NCBI GenBank assembly: GCA_963855995.1
Contig: OY979731.1
Span: 1,823,001 to 1,887,000, forward strand
Direction of reading: 5' to 3'
Length of the DNA stretch: 64,000 nucleotides
Origin: Muricea muricata
Lineage: Eukaryota > Cnidaria > Anthozoa > Malacalcyonacea > Plexauridae
Below the pieces are notes generated by a model. That model did no database searches. It was not told the origin of the DNA and worked only from the letters and a program-made list of their open reading frames with translations. The position numbers and the translations under genes are program-made. Positions 11,690 through 24,000 of the stretch are shown here, piece after piece (within the stretch, counting starts at the first letter, position 1; every line of letters starts with the position of its first letter).

Positions 11690-12375
11690 CTTTCACAGTA
11701 ATATTTTGCCGCGAAGTTCGTCGCAAAGTTCAAAAGTTCATTTCATAATTCGCAAGCCGGTTTGTAAACAAAGGCTCTGATTGGCCCTTGAATTCAAAGA
11801 AGCCAATCAAATGCTTAGTTCTGAAATGAACTTTTGAACTTTGCAGACGAAGAATATTACTGTGAAAAGTATAGTTAAATTCACTGCAATGATGGTTTAT
11901 TTTTAAGCATATTCCCAAACATACGTGCCGTTTTAATACAGTGTTTTATTTTATTTTAGATGCAATTTATCAATATCATTTGAAAAGAGAAAATCCTGCG
12001 AAAAACATACAGTTGAACTAATATTCAACCACTAATTGTTCACAAGCCATTTGTAAATACAGTTCGTAGAATTAATAGACAATTTCGTAGAATATTACGT
12101 CATTCACCGAAAGCTAGCTTCCTGAAGATGTCACGTGCACAAGGAAGCGGAAGCTGGCCCGAGCCCTGCGAAAGTAAAGAAATAAAAGGAAGCCCCTTGA
12201 ACGACTTCCGGTATCATGATCTTGATCCGACTGCAGTGGACAAAATAGACAAGGCAGCATAAAAAGCGACTTGAAACCCAACCAAATTTGAACTATACAA
12301 GTAACTGGTATTAACCCGAAGGATCCATGGATTGACTTCGCTTTTTTTGAGCTTCGGGTCGTCTGTTTGTTTAAG
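11690..12375. promoter_or_regulatory. Orphan-gene 3' end, small fold-back, and CRK upstream region / 5' UTR
   Basis: About 11695-11870 contains inverted arms (GTAATATT...AAAGTTCAAAAGTTCA and TGAACTTTTGAACTTTGC...AATATTAC), a fold-back element. From about 12120 the sequence is richer in GC and leads without interruption to the CRK start codon at 12376, so the CRK promoter and 5' UTR probably lie here. I see no TATA box and cannot place the transcription start. Confidence 0.45.
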
Positions 12376-15300
12376 ATGAGTTCGAAAAACCAGTCAAACC
12401 TACAGAATTATCGGTGAGTTAGTTATTTCGTCAGTGTCAATTTAATTTATTGCTACTGCTTAGTGTTTTCACACACGCGTGTGTTTAGTGTGCTGAACAT
12501 TAAACTGTGCTTGTCCGTTCTGCAGCTGGTACCACGGGACCGTCAATCGAAATGACACAGAGCGAATGCTTCTGGGAAGAGAACCAGGGATATATTTAGT
12601 ACGAGACAGCAGTTCTTCACCCAGCGATTTTGTGTTGAGTGTGAGGTAAGTAACATGCCCAAGACACGCTGGGATGGACTTTCCCTTTCGAACTTGTCAT
12701 ACGAATGTTTTCAATGGGACATACATCGTCATTGAAATACAGGTGTATTTCATTTACGATTGCGTAAAGTTTTGAGATGTTTTTATAAGCGCTTTCTGAT
12801 TTCACAACATTAATGAGTAACAAACAACAACCGAGCTTCTTAAACACGCTTAAATGTCACGAATGCTTACTTTGCTATTTCTGCATCAAACTTTCCCAAA
12901 GTGAGCGATTTGTAAAAGCCTTCGTTGACCAAGTAATGTCGGCTGTTTGTAAAGTTTCAAAAGCATCATCAAAAAGTGTTCAAACTTTAGTAGTTGTTCA
13001 AAAATTTATTAAAACTCTTCTACAAAAATCAATATTTTTACTTATCACGTAAGCGACTTATGAGTTTGTCTCTTTTTAAGTTTCAATTGCTAGATTCTAA
13101 TTTGATTCTAATAATTAAATTGTTCGGGTTCTAATTTATTGTGTGATATCAAAGCACCGACAGTTATGTTGTGTCTAAAGCAATCGCCACAATATTGTTG
13201 TGCATGGTTTGTTTAGAGCGACGTCAAGTATATTTCAATGTTTCATAGCTTACACGATTGTTTAAACTTTAATCAAGTTAAGTGTAAATAAATATATTTG
13301 CGTGCCATTCGTCTTGAGCGTTTGTCAACGAATTTATTCATAAACAATTCTTTATCCAAGTGTCATTGATATAAGCTGCTTCTCTGATTATGTTTTCAGT
13401 GTCTCTTGACTAGGAGAGGCTATGACATTTGCATTGTCTGCATAGCCTTAGGCTCGTTTTACAATGTAATAATAGCTATTTTGTTATTCAATACTGACTA
13501 ATATGTAAAGTTAACACAATATATTTCTGGGAGATAGCTGGACTGTGAAATTCATAAAATTTCTGATATTGTGCTAATAGCTGCCAAAATTATCAGATTG
13601 TTTCAAAGCCTAAGGCATTATTAAAGAGTTTCCATTTTGTTCCAACGAAATTATGAAACAGCTTACCTGGACAGTGGTGCATTCTTCAACGTGGCTGGGG
13701 GCCTTAGTTGTATAGTGGTAGGGCAACCATGTATTTGATGTGATACTTGGCAAGATTTTTTGTTTGTATATAGCATGTAATTTCACATTATTTTGATTGT
13801 TTTTCCTGCCAAATGTGGTTGGAGTTTCTTTGCTAATTTGCCAGATTACAACCACAGTTTATTGCAATGTTATCAAGTTTGTAACATCAAGGAACTAGAC
13901 TCCGTTCCCTGGCATTGCATACTTGAACCAGCTTGACCCTGTGGCTTAGACGACATCCATATTATGCCAAAGGTCGTCATTTCCCCCTGTGGTCGGCCTA
14001 AATGCCTTGCTTCCTTGTTTTTAGCGAAAATCACAAGGTGAGCCACTATATCATAAACAACAAAGGAAACCACTATAAAATTGGCGAGCAGACGTTTGCA
14101 GACATCCCGTCAATTATAAGCTTTTATAAAAACCATTTTCTTGACACAACTACATTAACCGGAGCGGTAAGTACAAGTGTTTATATACACTCTAACTGTG
14201 ATATGCTGGTGTATCTCACAGATTTCTCTGCAATTGTTGGCTTATTCGTGTTAGCACGATATATTTAATAAAACCTACTTAAATATTCTGACAGATGTTG
14301 GCTTGAAATGTCCGCATAACTTCTTTATAGCAATGACATCAAACGTTCAGTAGGACATGGAGTTTCTCTTTCTGTCTAAGGCAATTATTGCCAATTCTTA
14401 ATTTAAGAAACTTAGGCTGTTCTATTCTATGTTTCGATGTTTAAATGCTGTTGCAAAATAGGAATAAAACAGAGTAATTAGTACAGGAAATTACATGGTG
14501 TGAGAAGTATTAATAAAAAATAACATGTGTTTTTGGCGAAGTGTTTATAATACCATGAGTGCAAAGCACGAGCAGTATTATAAATATTTTACCCAACGCA
14601 AATGTGATTTTTCATTAATACTTCAAGGACAAGTGTAATTTCCTATTAATATTAATATCATTTTTTTAAAAATATTTCATCAATTTGTTTATGTTTTTAG
14701 TTTTGAAAAATCTGCACCCTGCAGGGATCGTGATTCGTGCGGATTAATTTTTAATCAGCACACTGTGCCAATTCATGATTAATCTGTGTGCCGATTAATG
14801 ATTAATCGGCACAGATCTTAGCCAATCAGAATCGAGTAAACAAAGAAAAATGGTATTAGAAATGAAATAATGCAATTATGCATAAACAAAAAATTACAAT
14901 TTGCAGTTCCTCTTTGATGTGCAAGTTGTCTTTACATAAAAGCAAGGCTTGGTGGCTGGAAGATAAATAACCCTAGGAAAAATCTACACAAGTTCTACTG
15001 AAAAAAGAAATTCACAGACAACTGACAAACCTATTTACCAAGACTTACATTGCAGCAATGGGTGTTGCTGTCATTAAAATTGATCCACAACAATTCTGCT
15101 CTTATCTACAGCAAGTACAATGATAGAATCTCGATGCTATGTGGTGTAACTGTTGTATGTTACAATGTTTAGGTTGAAAGGGAATTAACAGTCAAGGCTT
15201 GTTATAATTTTGAAGGACGGGTGAGTTATAAGCATTGTGAATTTCATAATAATTCCTTGTTCTTAGTATGGCGAATATAAATCTTAATCCAAACCCTAGC

Positions 15301-18166
15301 CCTAACCAAAGTTTTATTTGTCATGTTTTAATGTTGATGGATTGAAGATTTAAAGATTTGATTAGATTTAGGGCTTGGAATAAAATTTAATTTCGCATAC
15401 TGAGAACATGGAATTGTTACCATGAATTTCTTCTCTTTCCTGCTGTGTGACGAAGCTAGATAGTGTGATTCATATCTGATTTTTAGGATCCAGATGACTT
15501 GCCTTTCCAGAAAGGCGAGGTATTGAAGATTGTTAGTCAGGACGAGGAGTCGTGGTGGACAGCGATGAATCGGAATGGACAACGTGGGTCAATACCTGTA
15601 CCATATGTACAGATTGTAAGTGAATATCACAATAATACCATTCACAAATCAATGTCATCATCGTGACATGATTTTGGTTATCCATTTTCATCACTGTCAT
15701 CGTCATTATTATCACTCATCATTGTCATCATCACCACCACCATCATCATCGATCATTGCAATCAGCACCTTCATTATCATCATCATCATTGATCATTGCA
15801 ATCAGCACCTTCATTATCATCATCATCACCATCATCATTGATCATTGCAATCAGCACCTTCATTATCATCATCATCGATCATTGCAATCAGCACCTTCAT
15901 TATCATCATCATCACCATCATCATCGATCATTGCAATCAGCATCTTCATTATCATATCATCAATCATTGCAATCAGCACCTTCATTATCATCATCATCGA
16001 TCATTGCAATCAGTACCTTCATTATCATCACCATCATCCCTTCTGTCAATATTGCTGCCCCCTCACATTATATTACTCTTCATCTTAGATTGACGAAGAC
16101 CAACCCCCACATATGGGACCCAAGCAACCAGCTGTGAGACCTCTATCAACACCTCTTCAAATCAACACCGGTGGTCCAAACATCAGCCCCTATTATGACC
16201 CCTACAAGAAGGAAAAACCGTCGGACAGGAGGTCGAACCCGGAGCCCTATCGTGCAAGCGTTAGTATACATTTTCTTTTTATCACTATTAACACCTCCAA
16301 TTTTTTCTGTGATTTTTCAGACCTGTCTGATGATCTTAGAATAATGTGTACAAACAAGTGAATAATTATTTATTACTCAACTCTTTCATGCTGTCACAAG
16401 TAGAATCTGCTATATACTTTGTAACCCCTGTAACGCAACTTTAAATATATTCAAGGGCTTTGTATTTGCATATTTTTAACGGGAACAACAATGCCTTTGG
16501 AACTATCGACTTTCAAAACTTCTTTTGTGTGGAAAAAAGCTAAAAACCAACACTGAATGCCTACGTTCTTTTTTAATGCCGAGAAATATCGCTACGGATA
16601 TCAGAAGGTGTTACACAGAAACATTCATTAGACTGCGAGCAAAGCAGCCCCTAAAGAAATGGAGTTGATGAATGTCGTGACTGCAGAAAACGCAGGAAGA
16701 AATGAAATATGCGTTGCCCACACAACGCAAAATTCTTATTGGTCAAAATCGATCTGGCCGTCAATCAAATCTGATACGCAATAGTGCAAATCCCTTTCTT
16801 TTCGAGACTGCTGGTAGTCTCGTGTTACCTGCATGATTTTTCGCACGGACACATCGATTTTGAGACATAGGAGTGTCGCGTTATGTCTTCCTGTGTTGTC
16901 TGCAGTCTCTCCTTTTGTTTAGGAACTTCTCACAATCTAACATTCATTCGTGATTTTCATTCTGTTTTCAAAGGTTTAACGCTCGCTAGTTTAACAGGCA
17001 TTGTTGTTTTCGTTTAAAACATGCAATTACAAGGTCCTGGAATAGATTTAACGTGAAGTTGCAGGGTTCCAAAGTAAAGCGTATCGGGCCGTATTAGGGA
17101 TGTCATTATCGCTTAAGCTCGCGTTTTCCATCTATTTAGACGCAATTTTCCATGTGGATTCCTTGCCCTCCCTGTAACAAGAATATTAATATTAATGTAG
17201 TTGTTATATTGTGCTTTTAATGTTTCTAAATTGAAAATAAAATGTTTTTAGAAGCCCGTCGAAGCACCTCCTTCCCGCCCTCCGATGCCAATGGTAAGGC
17301 TTGAAGAGCCAATAAGGCCAATATTCAAAAAATACTTGAACGTATCAGAAACTCAGTTTCATTTAAGCTTTAAAATGGCGTTGTGTTTAAAAGTGAAATT
17401 CTTGTTGTGTGTTTTACTGAGAAAAATTCTTAGAAGAACTTATCAGAATGTCTTTTATTTTTAGCCAACGTCTGACGGACCGTTGCTTGCAAGAGCGTTA
17501 ATCGATCGTGTGTGTACCCCATACGATACGAATCAAATTGCTTTCAAGGTAAATAGTCTGTACATGTGAACTATGTTGAAGTGATGTAGTGTACGTACAT
17601 ATTGATTAATTCGTTGCTGAGTTAAGCATGGTTAGATCATGCAGAGGTAGTACATGTTCTTGAATGTGAGCTATCTTAAAGTAATCTGATGTTGTACAGA
17701 ACTTATTGCAGAGTTAAGTATGGTTAGATCATGCAGAGGTAGTACATGTTCTTGAATGTGAGCTATCTTAAAGTGATCTGATGTTGTACAGAACTCATTG
17801 CTAAGTTAAGCATGGTTAGATCATGCAGAGGTAGTACATGTTCTTGAATGTGAGCTATCTTAAAGTGATCTGATGTTGTACAGAACTCATTGCTAATTTA
17901 AGCATGGTTAGATCATGCAGAGGTAGTACATGTTCTTGAATGTGAACTCACTGATGAGTTGCGTATTGTAGATCATAAAAAATAATTACATTTTTTGAAC
18001 GTTGATGTTTTCTTTTGTACAGAAAGGCGATTTGATTAAAGTCACGAAACAAAACGACAACGGCATATGGGAAGGAGAACTGCACGGAAAAACGGGCGAA
18101 TTTCCAATGTCTCATGTCAACCTCATCAATCCAGAAACCTTGGAGCCATATTCAAATGGTTATTGA
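12376..18166 (+). CDS. CRK: CRK-family adaptor protein (SH2-SH3-SH3), complete, 9 exons, 305 aa
   Basis: Exons: 12376-12413, 12526-12645, 14025-14166, 15173-15220, 15487-15615, 16089-16259, 17252-17293, 17465-17548 and 18023-18166 (stop TGA). Phases are consistent and the total is 918 nt, 305 residues, against about 304 for vertebrate CRK-II. The SH2 domain (about residues 13-100) starts WYHG and has the phosphotyrosine-binding arginine in GIYLVRDS (about residue 39), then SHYIINNKG, YKIGEQTF and LDTTTL. The first SH3 (about 103-159) contains LPFQKGEVLKIV, EESWW and GSIPVPYV. A proline-rich linker (PPSRPPMP, YYDPY, PEPYRAS) leads to the second SH3 (about 234-296): LLARALIDR, FKKGDLIKVTKQ, GIWEGE, GEFPMSHVNLI. 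The linker offers tyrosines but no clear YAQP-type Abl site. CRK couples phosphotyrosine proteins to proline-rich partners such as C3G and DOCK180. No break is seen. Confidence 0.97.
13885..14020 (+). repeat. Degenerate tRNA-like SINE, family 2
   Basis: Resembles 22080-22250 and 52495-52665 (ACTTGAACC...CTTGACCCTGTGGCTTAGACG...CCAAAGGTCGTCATTTC) but is eroded. It ends only a few bases before the acceptor of CRK exon 3. Confidence 0.4.
14475..14660. repeat. Fold-back element, about 185 bp
   Basis: Inverted arms: AGGAAATTACAT...AGTATTAATAAAAAAT on the left and ATTTTTCATTAATACTTC...TGTAATTTCCT on the right, with a second inner pair (TTTATAATACCATGAGTGC / GAGCAGTATTATAAA). No ORF. It is intronic in CRK. 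Confidence 0.65.
14715..14830. repeat. Short inverted words around GATTAAT / ATTAATC
   Basis: GTGCGGATTAATTTTTAATC, CATGATTAATCTGTGTGCC and GATTAATGATTAATCGGCAC alternate in both orientations and form hairpins. Probably a small palindromic repeat; class unknown. Confidence 0.45.
15640..16065 (+). repeat. Composite CAT-rich minisatellite
   Basis: Repeated blocks of GATCATTGCAATCAGCACCT followed by TCATTATCATCATCATC, about six copies with variable ATC tract length. It fills the CRK intron between exons 5 and 6 to within about 25 bp of the acceptor. Open frames in it are artefacts. Confidence 0.9.
16430..17110. repeat. Interspersed repeat shared with 56030-56385
   Basis: Blocks such as GCTAAAAACCAACACTGAATG, GAACAACAATGCC and GGTTCCAAAGTAAAGCGTAT recur at 56030-56385 as GCTAAAAACCAACGGTGAATG and GAGTTCCAAAGTAAAGCGTAT. 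Both copies also contain inverted versions of the AAATATGTAAATAC / ATTCAAGG blocks, which suggests an old fold-back element. It is intronic in CRK. Confidence 0.45.
17555..17990 (+). repeat. 92-bp tandem repeat, about 4 units
   Basis: GATCATGCAGAGGTAGTACA recurs at about 17635, 17727, 17819 and 17911, a period of exactly 92 bp, with ATGTTCTTGAATGTGAGCTA and CTGATGTTGTACAGAACTCA in each unit. It starts just after the donor of CRK exon 8. A single unit of the same repeat lies at 44605-44720. Confidence 0.9.
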
Positions 18167-18323
18167 ATACCATTGCAAGTCGTCCTGGTAATTTCGCGTT
18201 GAGAGTGTTGAACGCTCAAGTTGTGAATGTTAAAACTCTCGGAAGAACAGTTCAAGAGATCGAGCTACTAAAATTAAAACTTGAATCCTTGTTCAAGGAA
18301 CGATATGATTATATTATTATGTA

Positions 18324-18329
18324 AATAAA
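18324..18329 (+). promoter_or_regulatory. Candidate polyadenylation signal of CRK (AATAAA)
   Basis: AATAAA about 160 bp downstream of the CRK stop codon, the first canonical hexamer after it. Its use is inferred from position only. Confidence 0.5.
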
Positions 18330-18464
18330 ATAAGGCCAATGGCTTATGGACAAAATTTTGCAAACATATGTTAGCGGAGGTAAAAGTATTCGGTCAGTCA
18401 GTATGTTAGCAAGTTTTTCATTGGAACAGCGAGGAGCGTCATGGGCTTCACAGGCAAAAGAGTT

Positions 18465-18785
18465 GCGGCAAGTCTGCTGCAGGCTTGTTACCTTGCAGTC
18501 ATCAAGCCGATATCAGGATGCGTTCACATCGCTTGCTCCGGCTTGATGATAACAAGTCTGCTGCAAGTTGTCAACAGGCTTGATGCAAGTTGATTCTCAA
18601 GACTTTTATCCACAAGCTTGATGCAAGTTGTTTGAACAACAAGTCTGGAATTATCAAGCTCCATCAAGTCTGATTTTAACAAACTTGATGCAACTTGATG
18701 AAGCCAACAGGGTTGATGCAACTTGATGACAAACTTGCATCAAGCGGGTAAAGTCCACAACTTCCATCAAGTCTGTGACATTTCT
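18465..18785. repeat. Word-repeat element, family A
   Basis: Nearly the same as 3189-3478: CTGCAGGCTTGTTACCTTGC, GATATCAGGATGCGTTCACA, GCTTGATGATAACAAGTCTG, then CTTGATGCAAGTTG words. It lies downstream of CRK. Confidence 0.7.
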
Positions 18786-19154
18786 AGCTTCGTGCGTTCG
18801 ATGCACTGTGTCCAGTCAAAAAGTTTCAAATGATTATTATAAGCAATAATTAATATTTTGCCCTGGAACAATATTATACCCCAAAAGACTATACCCAAAC
18901 TCTAAGTATTGTGTAAATCCTTGATACTTTTTTTAGTTTGAAGGTTGTTTTCCGTTTAAAGGACACGACCAGCTCAAAGTTCATAGCTCGCTGTTCCTGA
19001 GGAAAAAAAGACAAAGTATTATAGAAAACCAGACATTTTTTACGATAAAAGGCCTTGCTAATACTAAACATAGTTTATATGATAGAATAAAAAGCCAACG
19101 TTGTTACCGGTTATTCGCAATTGTATTTTGAACCCTATTCTTAAGCACCTTTTA

Positions 19155-19290
19155 CACGACCAAATTTTCTTTGTCAAATTTCATGTGTCGAAGGCTTTTT
19201 GACCGTGTAAATTAGGGGGCTTTGACGATTTTACATTCAAAGCACATTTGACACATGAAATTTGGGAAAGAAAATTTGGCCGTGTAAAAG
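19155..19290. repeat. Fold-back element, about 135 bp
   Basis: Left arm TTTTACACGACCAAATTTTC...AAATTTCATGTGTC, right arm GACACATGAAATTT...GAAAATTTGGCCGTGTAAAA, an imperfect palindrome with a short centre. No ORF. Confidence 0.65.
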
Positions 19291-19734
19291 GGACTTTATG
19301 TGGTGGCTTTGAAAGATTGTCCGTAGCATTAAGTCTGTAATGTAATGAAGTAATATTAGTTCTGGCGAATATTTGTGTTGGCTTTGTAAAAGAGGACGTG
19401 TCCTTGGGTTTCATTAGGGCATTTTGCAGTAATGGGTCAACTAGGGTCAACCCGAGTGTATTGATGATTATATTGCACTGGAGCGAACAAATCTCACGAA
19501 ATTGCACGTATTTGCTGCCAAACACAAGCTCAACACATACAGTAAAAAATTATTTCCCTCCCGTGACTGTCTTCGATTTGTAGTTGACCCCCAGTGAAAC
19601 TTATGATGTCGCGTGAAGCCCAAAAATACGTGTACCCCTGTTTTCAGGACGGTAACGTGGAGTGTTTGAAACTAATTCGAGACTCGTTCAATATTTCGTG
19701 AAGTGAGGCATAGAAAAATATCTGAGGTGAGATG

Positions 19735-19880
19735 TAATATATAATAAACGAGAAAGCGTTTATTACCGGCGTATAAAACACCGAAGTGTGTTGAAAAACG
19801 AGACGCTAGTCGAGTTTTTTACACACACTTTGAGGTGTTTTGGATGCCGGTAACAAACAATTTCGAGTTTATTATATTGC
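19735..19880. repeat. Fold-back element, about 145 bp
   Basis: Left arm ATAATAAACGAGAAAGCGTT...TTACCGGCGTATAAAACACC, right arm GGTGTTTTGGATGCCGGTAA...CGAGTTTATTATAT. MITE-like; no ORF. Confidence 0.65.
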
Positions 19881-20404
19881 TTCTCAAACGAACTTCTATT
19901 TAGCGAGAAATTCAACACGAAAGTTGAGTTAATTTATGGACGTTTATTACCGTGGTATCAAGACAACGATATATTGATGATTTCCTTTGTGTTTTGAGCA
20001 TGAATTATTAATGAGTTTGAGAAATAATGTTCGAGGGTAGTGGACAGAAGCACAGGATATGGTGATGCAGCTTGTTCTGTGCAGATTTTTGTGTTCAAGA
20101 TTATGCACTGTAAGTAGTGTAAAATATTCGAATTTGCATATCTTTGAAATATAACAAAAGTAAGGAGTGAATAATTTAAGGAGGATTTCAAAGGACCTTG
20201 ATGTTTTATGGTACATTTTGAAGTTCAAAACTTGTCAATTTTTTTCACACCCATAAACAGGAAGCAAATCTATTAGTGGCAAAAACTTTGTTGTTTTTTG
20301 GCTGCAAAGGGAATATGGTGATGTTTAGACCACGTTCTGAAAAGTCTAGTTAGTTTTGCAGACGTTTTCGTGGAAATATCGACAAAAAATTGATGATAAA
20401 TTGT

Positions 20405-20825
20405 AACTGAATAGACCGATTGCATTATGGGCAAAATTATGAAAAAAGTTGAAATAGGAAAATTTATTACCACAGCATTGAAGAGCATCCTAAAATTAGT
20501 AAAATTGCAAAGTTTGGTTGCGAAGCGTTGTAAAATGTGGAAAATGTAAGCCTGTGAAGATTGCAAATTTTGTATATTTTTGTATTACACACGGAAAATT
20601 GATACCAACATCGAGAAAACGGTAGCAATTTTCAGTGCGTAATACAAAAGTATACAAAATTCGCAAACTTTGCAGGACTATATTTTCCTCATTTTACAAC
20701 ATTTCGCGACCAAACTTTGCAATTTTACTAATTTTAGGATGCTCGTCAATGCTGTGGTAATGAATTTTCCCACTTCAACTTTTTTTCAAAATTCTGTCCA
20801 TAATGCAATCGGTCCATTGCAACAA
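20405..20825. repeat. Large inverted-repeat element, family F1, copy 1
   Basis: Two arms of about 190 bp around AAATTTTGTATATTTTTGTA and ATACAAAAGTATACAAAATT. The arms include AGCATCCTAAAATTAGTAAA and TTTACTAATTTTAGGATGCT, and the ends include ATTGCATTATGG...TTGAAATAGGAAAA and its complement. Related copies lie at 31360-31725 and 56403-57364. Non-coding. Confidence 0.75.
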
Positions 20826-21023
20826 CAAGAGGTCCAGTCACAAAGACCTTTCCTGAGTTAATGGCTTTTGGCTTCAACTAAACACCCAGCTCTTGTGCTT
20901 TCAAAAGAAAGGGTTGAAAATCTTACTTCAAAGGAGTTTCATGAACATAAAAGTTCGGCTGAAAGTGATTTTTCGTGGTGAAGGCGAAAGTCAGTCTGCT
21001 AATGACGTCATCACTCAACAAAG

Positions 21024-24000
21024 ATGGCGGACGAAAACAACGAGTTATTAACTCAATTCATTTCTATCACCGGAGCTGACCCAGAAACGTCAAAAGTTTA
21101 CCTTCAAAGTGCTGGGTGGGATCTCCAGGTAGTTCATATTGTATTTTATCCGTTTATTGCTTGGGAAGAGTGATTTGAATGTTGCACAGTTAGAATATGT
21201 CACTTGTCCATTTTCACTTTTACTTTGTATGATATAAACCATTTCAGTGCTCCAAAGTATGTAGTTTGTCGTAGTCCTAATTGGTTTTTTTTTTAATTAT
21301 GAAGTTCTTAGGTCGTATATGCTCTCTAGTTTAGGGTAGCATAATGCAAGACTTGACATGTCAAAATTGCACAAGCCCAAAATGAGGTGAAATTTTGTCA
21401 CGTCAAGTTTTAGTTTTGTAATTTTTTCCAAGTGCTTACACTTGTTGACTAAAGCTGAAACAAAGCAGTACCATATATTTATCTAGATACTGCTGTAATA
21501 AATGTAGTCAAGCCTTATTCATATTGAATTCATCTAAAAAAAATCTACTTTTGAAGACCATTCAACCCAGACTGCAGAGTGTGGCCGTTTTCGCCGAGAT
21601 CTCGGGTGCGGAAAAGCTGTAAAATCTTGGGGCAGGGGCACACAAATGTTTTGAGCTGCCATGCCGAGTATACATTTTTAAACTATAAAAAAATGGAGTC
21701 CAAGCAGTCACATGCAAATTACTATTATAAACGGTGCTAACAGCCCATAACTCTACGCCAACATTTATGATTTTGCTCATCGCATGCCCAATACGCCAGG
21801 GCGTGGAGTGCACCGAATGCACCCGGGCCATTTAAGGCTTTGAAGCTGTTCTTACCGGTGACGAAACAACTTAAAATATTTGTGGTTTTTACTCTGAGTT
21901 CATAGCCGCACTGGGGAAGCTGAAAAATATGCCTCGCCATGGTAGGAATCAAACCTACAACCTTTGGAATGCTAAGACCAATGTTCTGCCCCAGACTGAA
22001 AAATTTGCAAAATGCACATGTGAAGACGTTTTGAAAATGCATAAAAAATCTTGATTACACATAAATTACATTTATATCTAAGGAACTAGACTCAGTTTGG
22101 AAATATCACATACTCGAACCGACCTGACCACATAGCCCAGTTGACAGGGCATTGAGCTAGCATTCCAAAGGTCATGGGTTTAATTGCCATCATGATCAGG
22201 CATATTTTTCAGCTTTTCCAGTGTGGATATAAACTCAGAACAACACAAAAAAGTGAGTACACAGCCAAAATTACATCAGTTTCACAATGAGTTTGATACA
22301 ATTTCCAATGGAAATCATAGCCTTGTTCTTCTTTTTGCCTATCCTTTGACGCAAAATTATTAATATATTACAATGTAGTAAGTACTTTGCAAAACATCAT
22401 GGTCATTTGCAAAATGGATAATTTTGCACTAGCAAAAAGAGATTTGCAAAACATGAACCCGGCTGACAAGTCCTTCTATTTCTGTTTCGTAGTCTGCAAT
22501 GGAGAATTACTTTGACAATGCTCCGACTGAAGGGATGGAAGATGATGAAACTGATATCCCCACAGGTCCTGCCGATATCCCCACAGGTCCTGCTGTTCCA
22601 CCTTCGAACCCCCCAACCAGTAGAACTCGGTAAGTGACATTGCAAAAATCTTGCAGCTTCCATGAAGTTGAGCTAACCATTGTACAAGGTAGCCTAGGTT
22701 CTGCCCTTTTGCTTACGCTGGAAACAAGGTCGGTGAGTGAGAAAGCCTTGCAAAATTTGCAAGTTGACCTGTCCTCAGGGGCGGATCTAGGATTTTTTAA
22801 ATGTCAGTCAAAAATTCTGGGTAGTGACCGCTGTGACGTCATAGTGATGACGTCACCAATACGATGACATCATCATATTAGCATTAACTTTGTTACAGCC
22901 GCATTTGAACTCCACTGCTGTTTTGCCCAATATCAGGAGTCATCAGCATGCTTAGGAAAGGCATAAAGAAACGAATCCAACACACAAGCTTTAGTTTACT
23001 ATACTTGTGTGAGTTCGTGATTTATAATTGATTGTTAATAAAACTTACATACACACAAGATTTCTTTTTTTGTTTGTTTATTTTTTAGCCTTCAAAATCT
23101 CATACACTTACAATAAGTCGCTCACAACTAGCCTATGCTATATCATATTTCATACTCTAGTTGACTGCCTCATACGGAACAAAAGGACTGTTGTTACTAA
23201 ATATTGTTTATGTTTGCATGACACAAACATGGTTCCCTATTACCTATTTGAATATTGTTTTTTACCTTCCATAACTCATACATTTACAACAAGTCATACA
23301 GACTCGGCTTTCATGCTATACCATACTTCATATTGTAGTTACTGCCTCATTACAAACATAGGGACTATTGTTACAAAAAAATTGTTGATTGCACATGATA
23401 CCAATATAGTTCCTATTACCTATTTGAGTATTTCCACTACTAGATATTATTTTTTACCTTCCCTGTCTCATAGATTTACATTTGGTCCCTCAGGCTTAAC
23501 TTGCATGCTATATCATATTTCTTATTACATGGAGACTGCCCATTATAAACAAACAGACTGTTGTCACTAAATATTGTTTTATTTTGCTAGACACCAATAT
23601 GTTTTCTATTATCTATTATAATGAGGAATAAGAAGTAAAGGAACAAAAGATTAGGCTAAAAGGTTTTACCAGGTTCAACTCTACCTTCAAAACAAAACAA
23701 CAGGTGAATTGCATCTCAATCTATATTGTGATTATGCTGGCGAGGTTTAATTAGGTGGTTAAAAAGCAATTTATATGCAGCTTGCCACAATCAGGGTAGT
23801 AGATACATATATTTGTACCTAAAACAGATGAAAGACCCAGTGACTACTACAATTCAAAAAAACCTCCTTCCTCACTAAGACATCTTCAGTTAGATTACTA
23901 TCAAAACAATCTTTGGACACACACAAGGTAGAAGATTTTTAAGGCAATAGTACTTACCATGCACTTTTATAACAGACAAAAAAGGGTGTTGTGAATAAAA

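Larger units (their letters stand above)
18786..21023. other. Intergenic stretch between CRK and p47
   Basis: No gene recognised. It holds fold-backs at about 19155-19290 and 19735-19880 and the larger inverted repeat at 20405-20825. The stretch 20830-21023, just upstream of the p47 start codon, includes AATGACGTCATC, a CRE-like palindrome (TGACGTCA), about 20 bp before the start codon. This stretch probably contains the p47 promoter and 5' UTR; the remainder is AT-rich and unassigned. Confidence 0.5.

Noticed and set aside
23028-23570. 180-codon frame inside the hAT-like element
   Set aside because: Lies on a diverged tandem repeat, shows no transposase motif, and its residues repeat with the DNA period.
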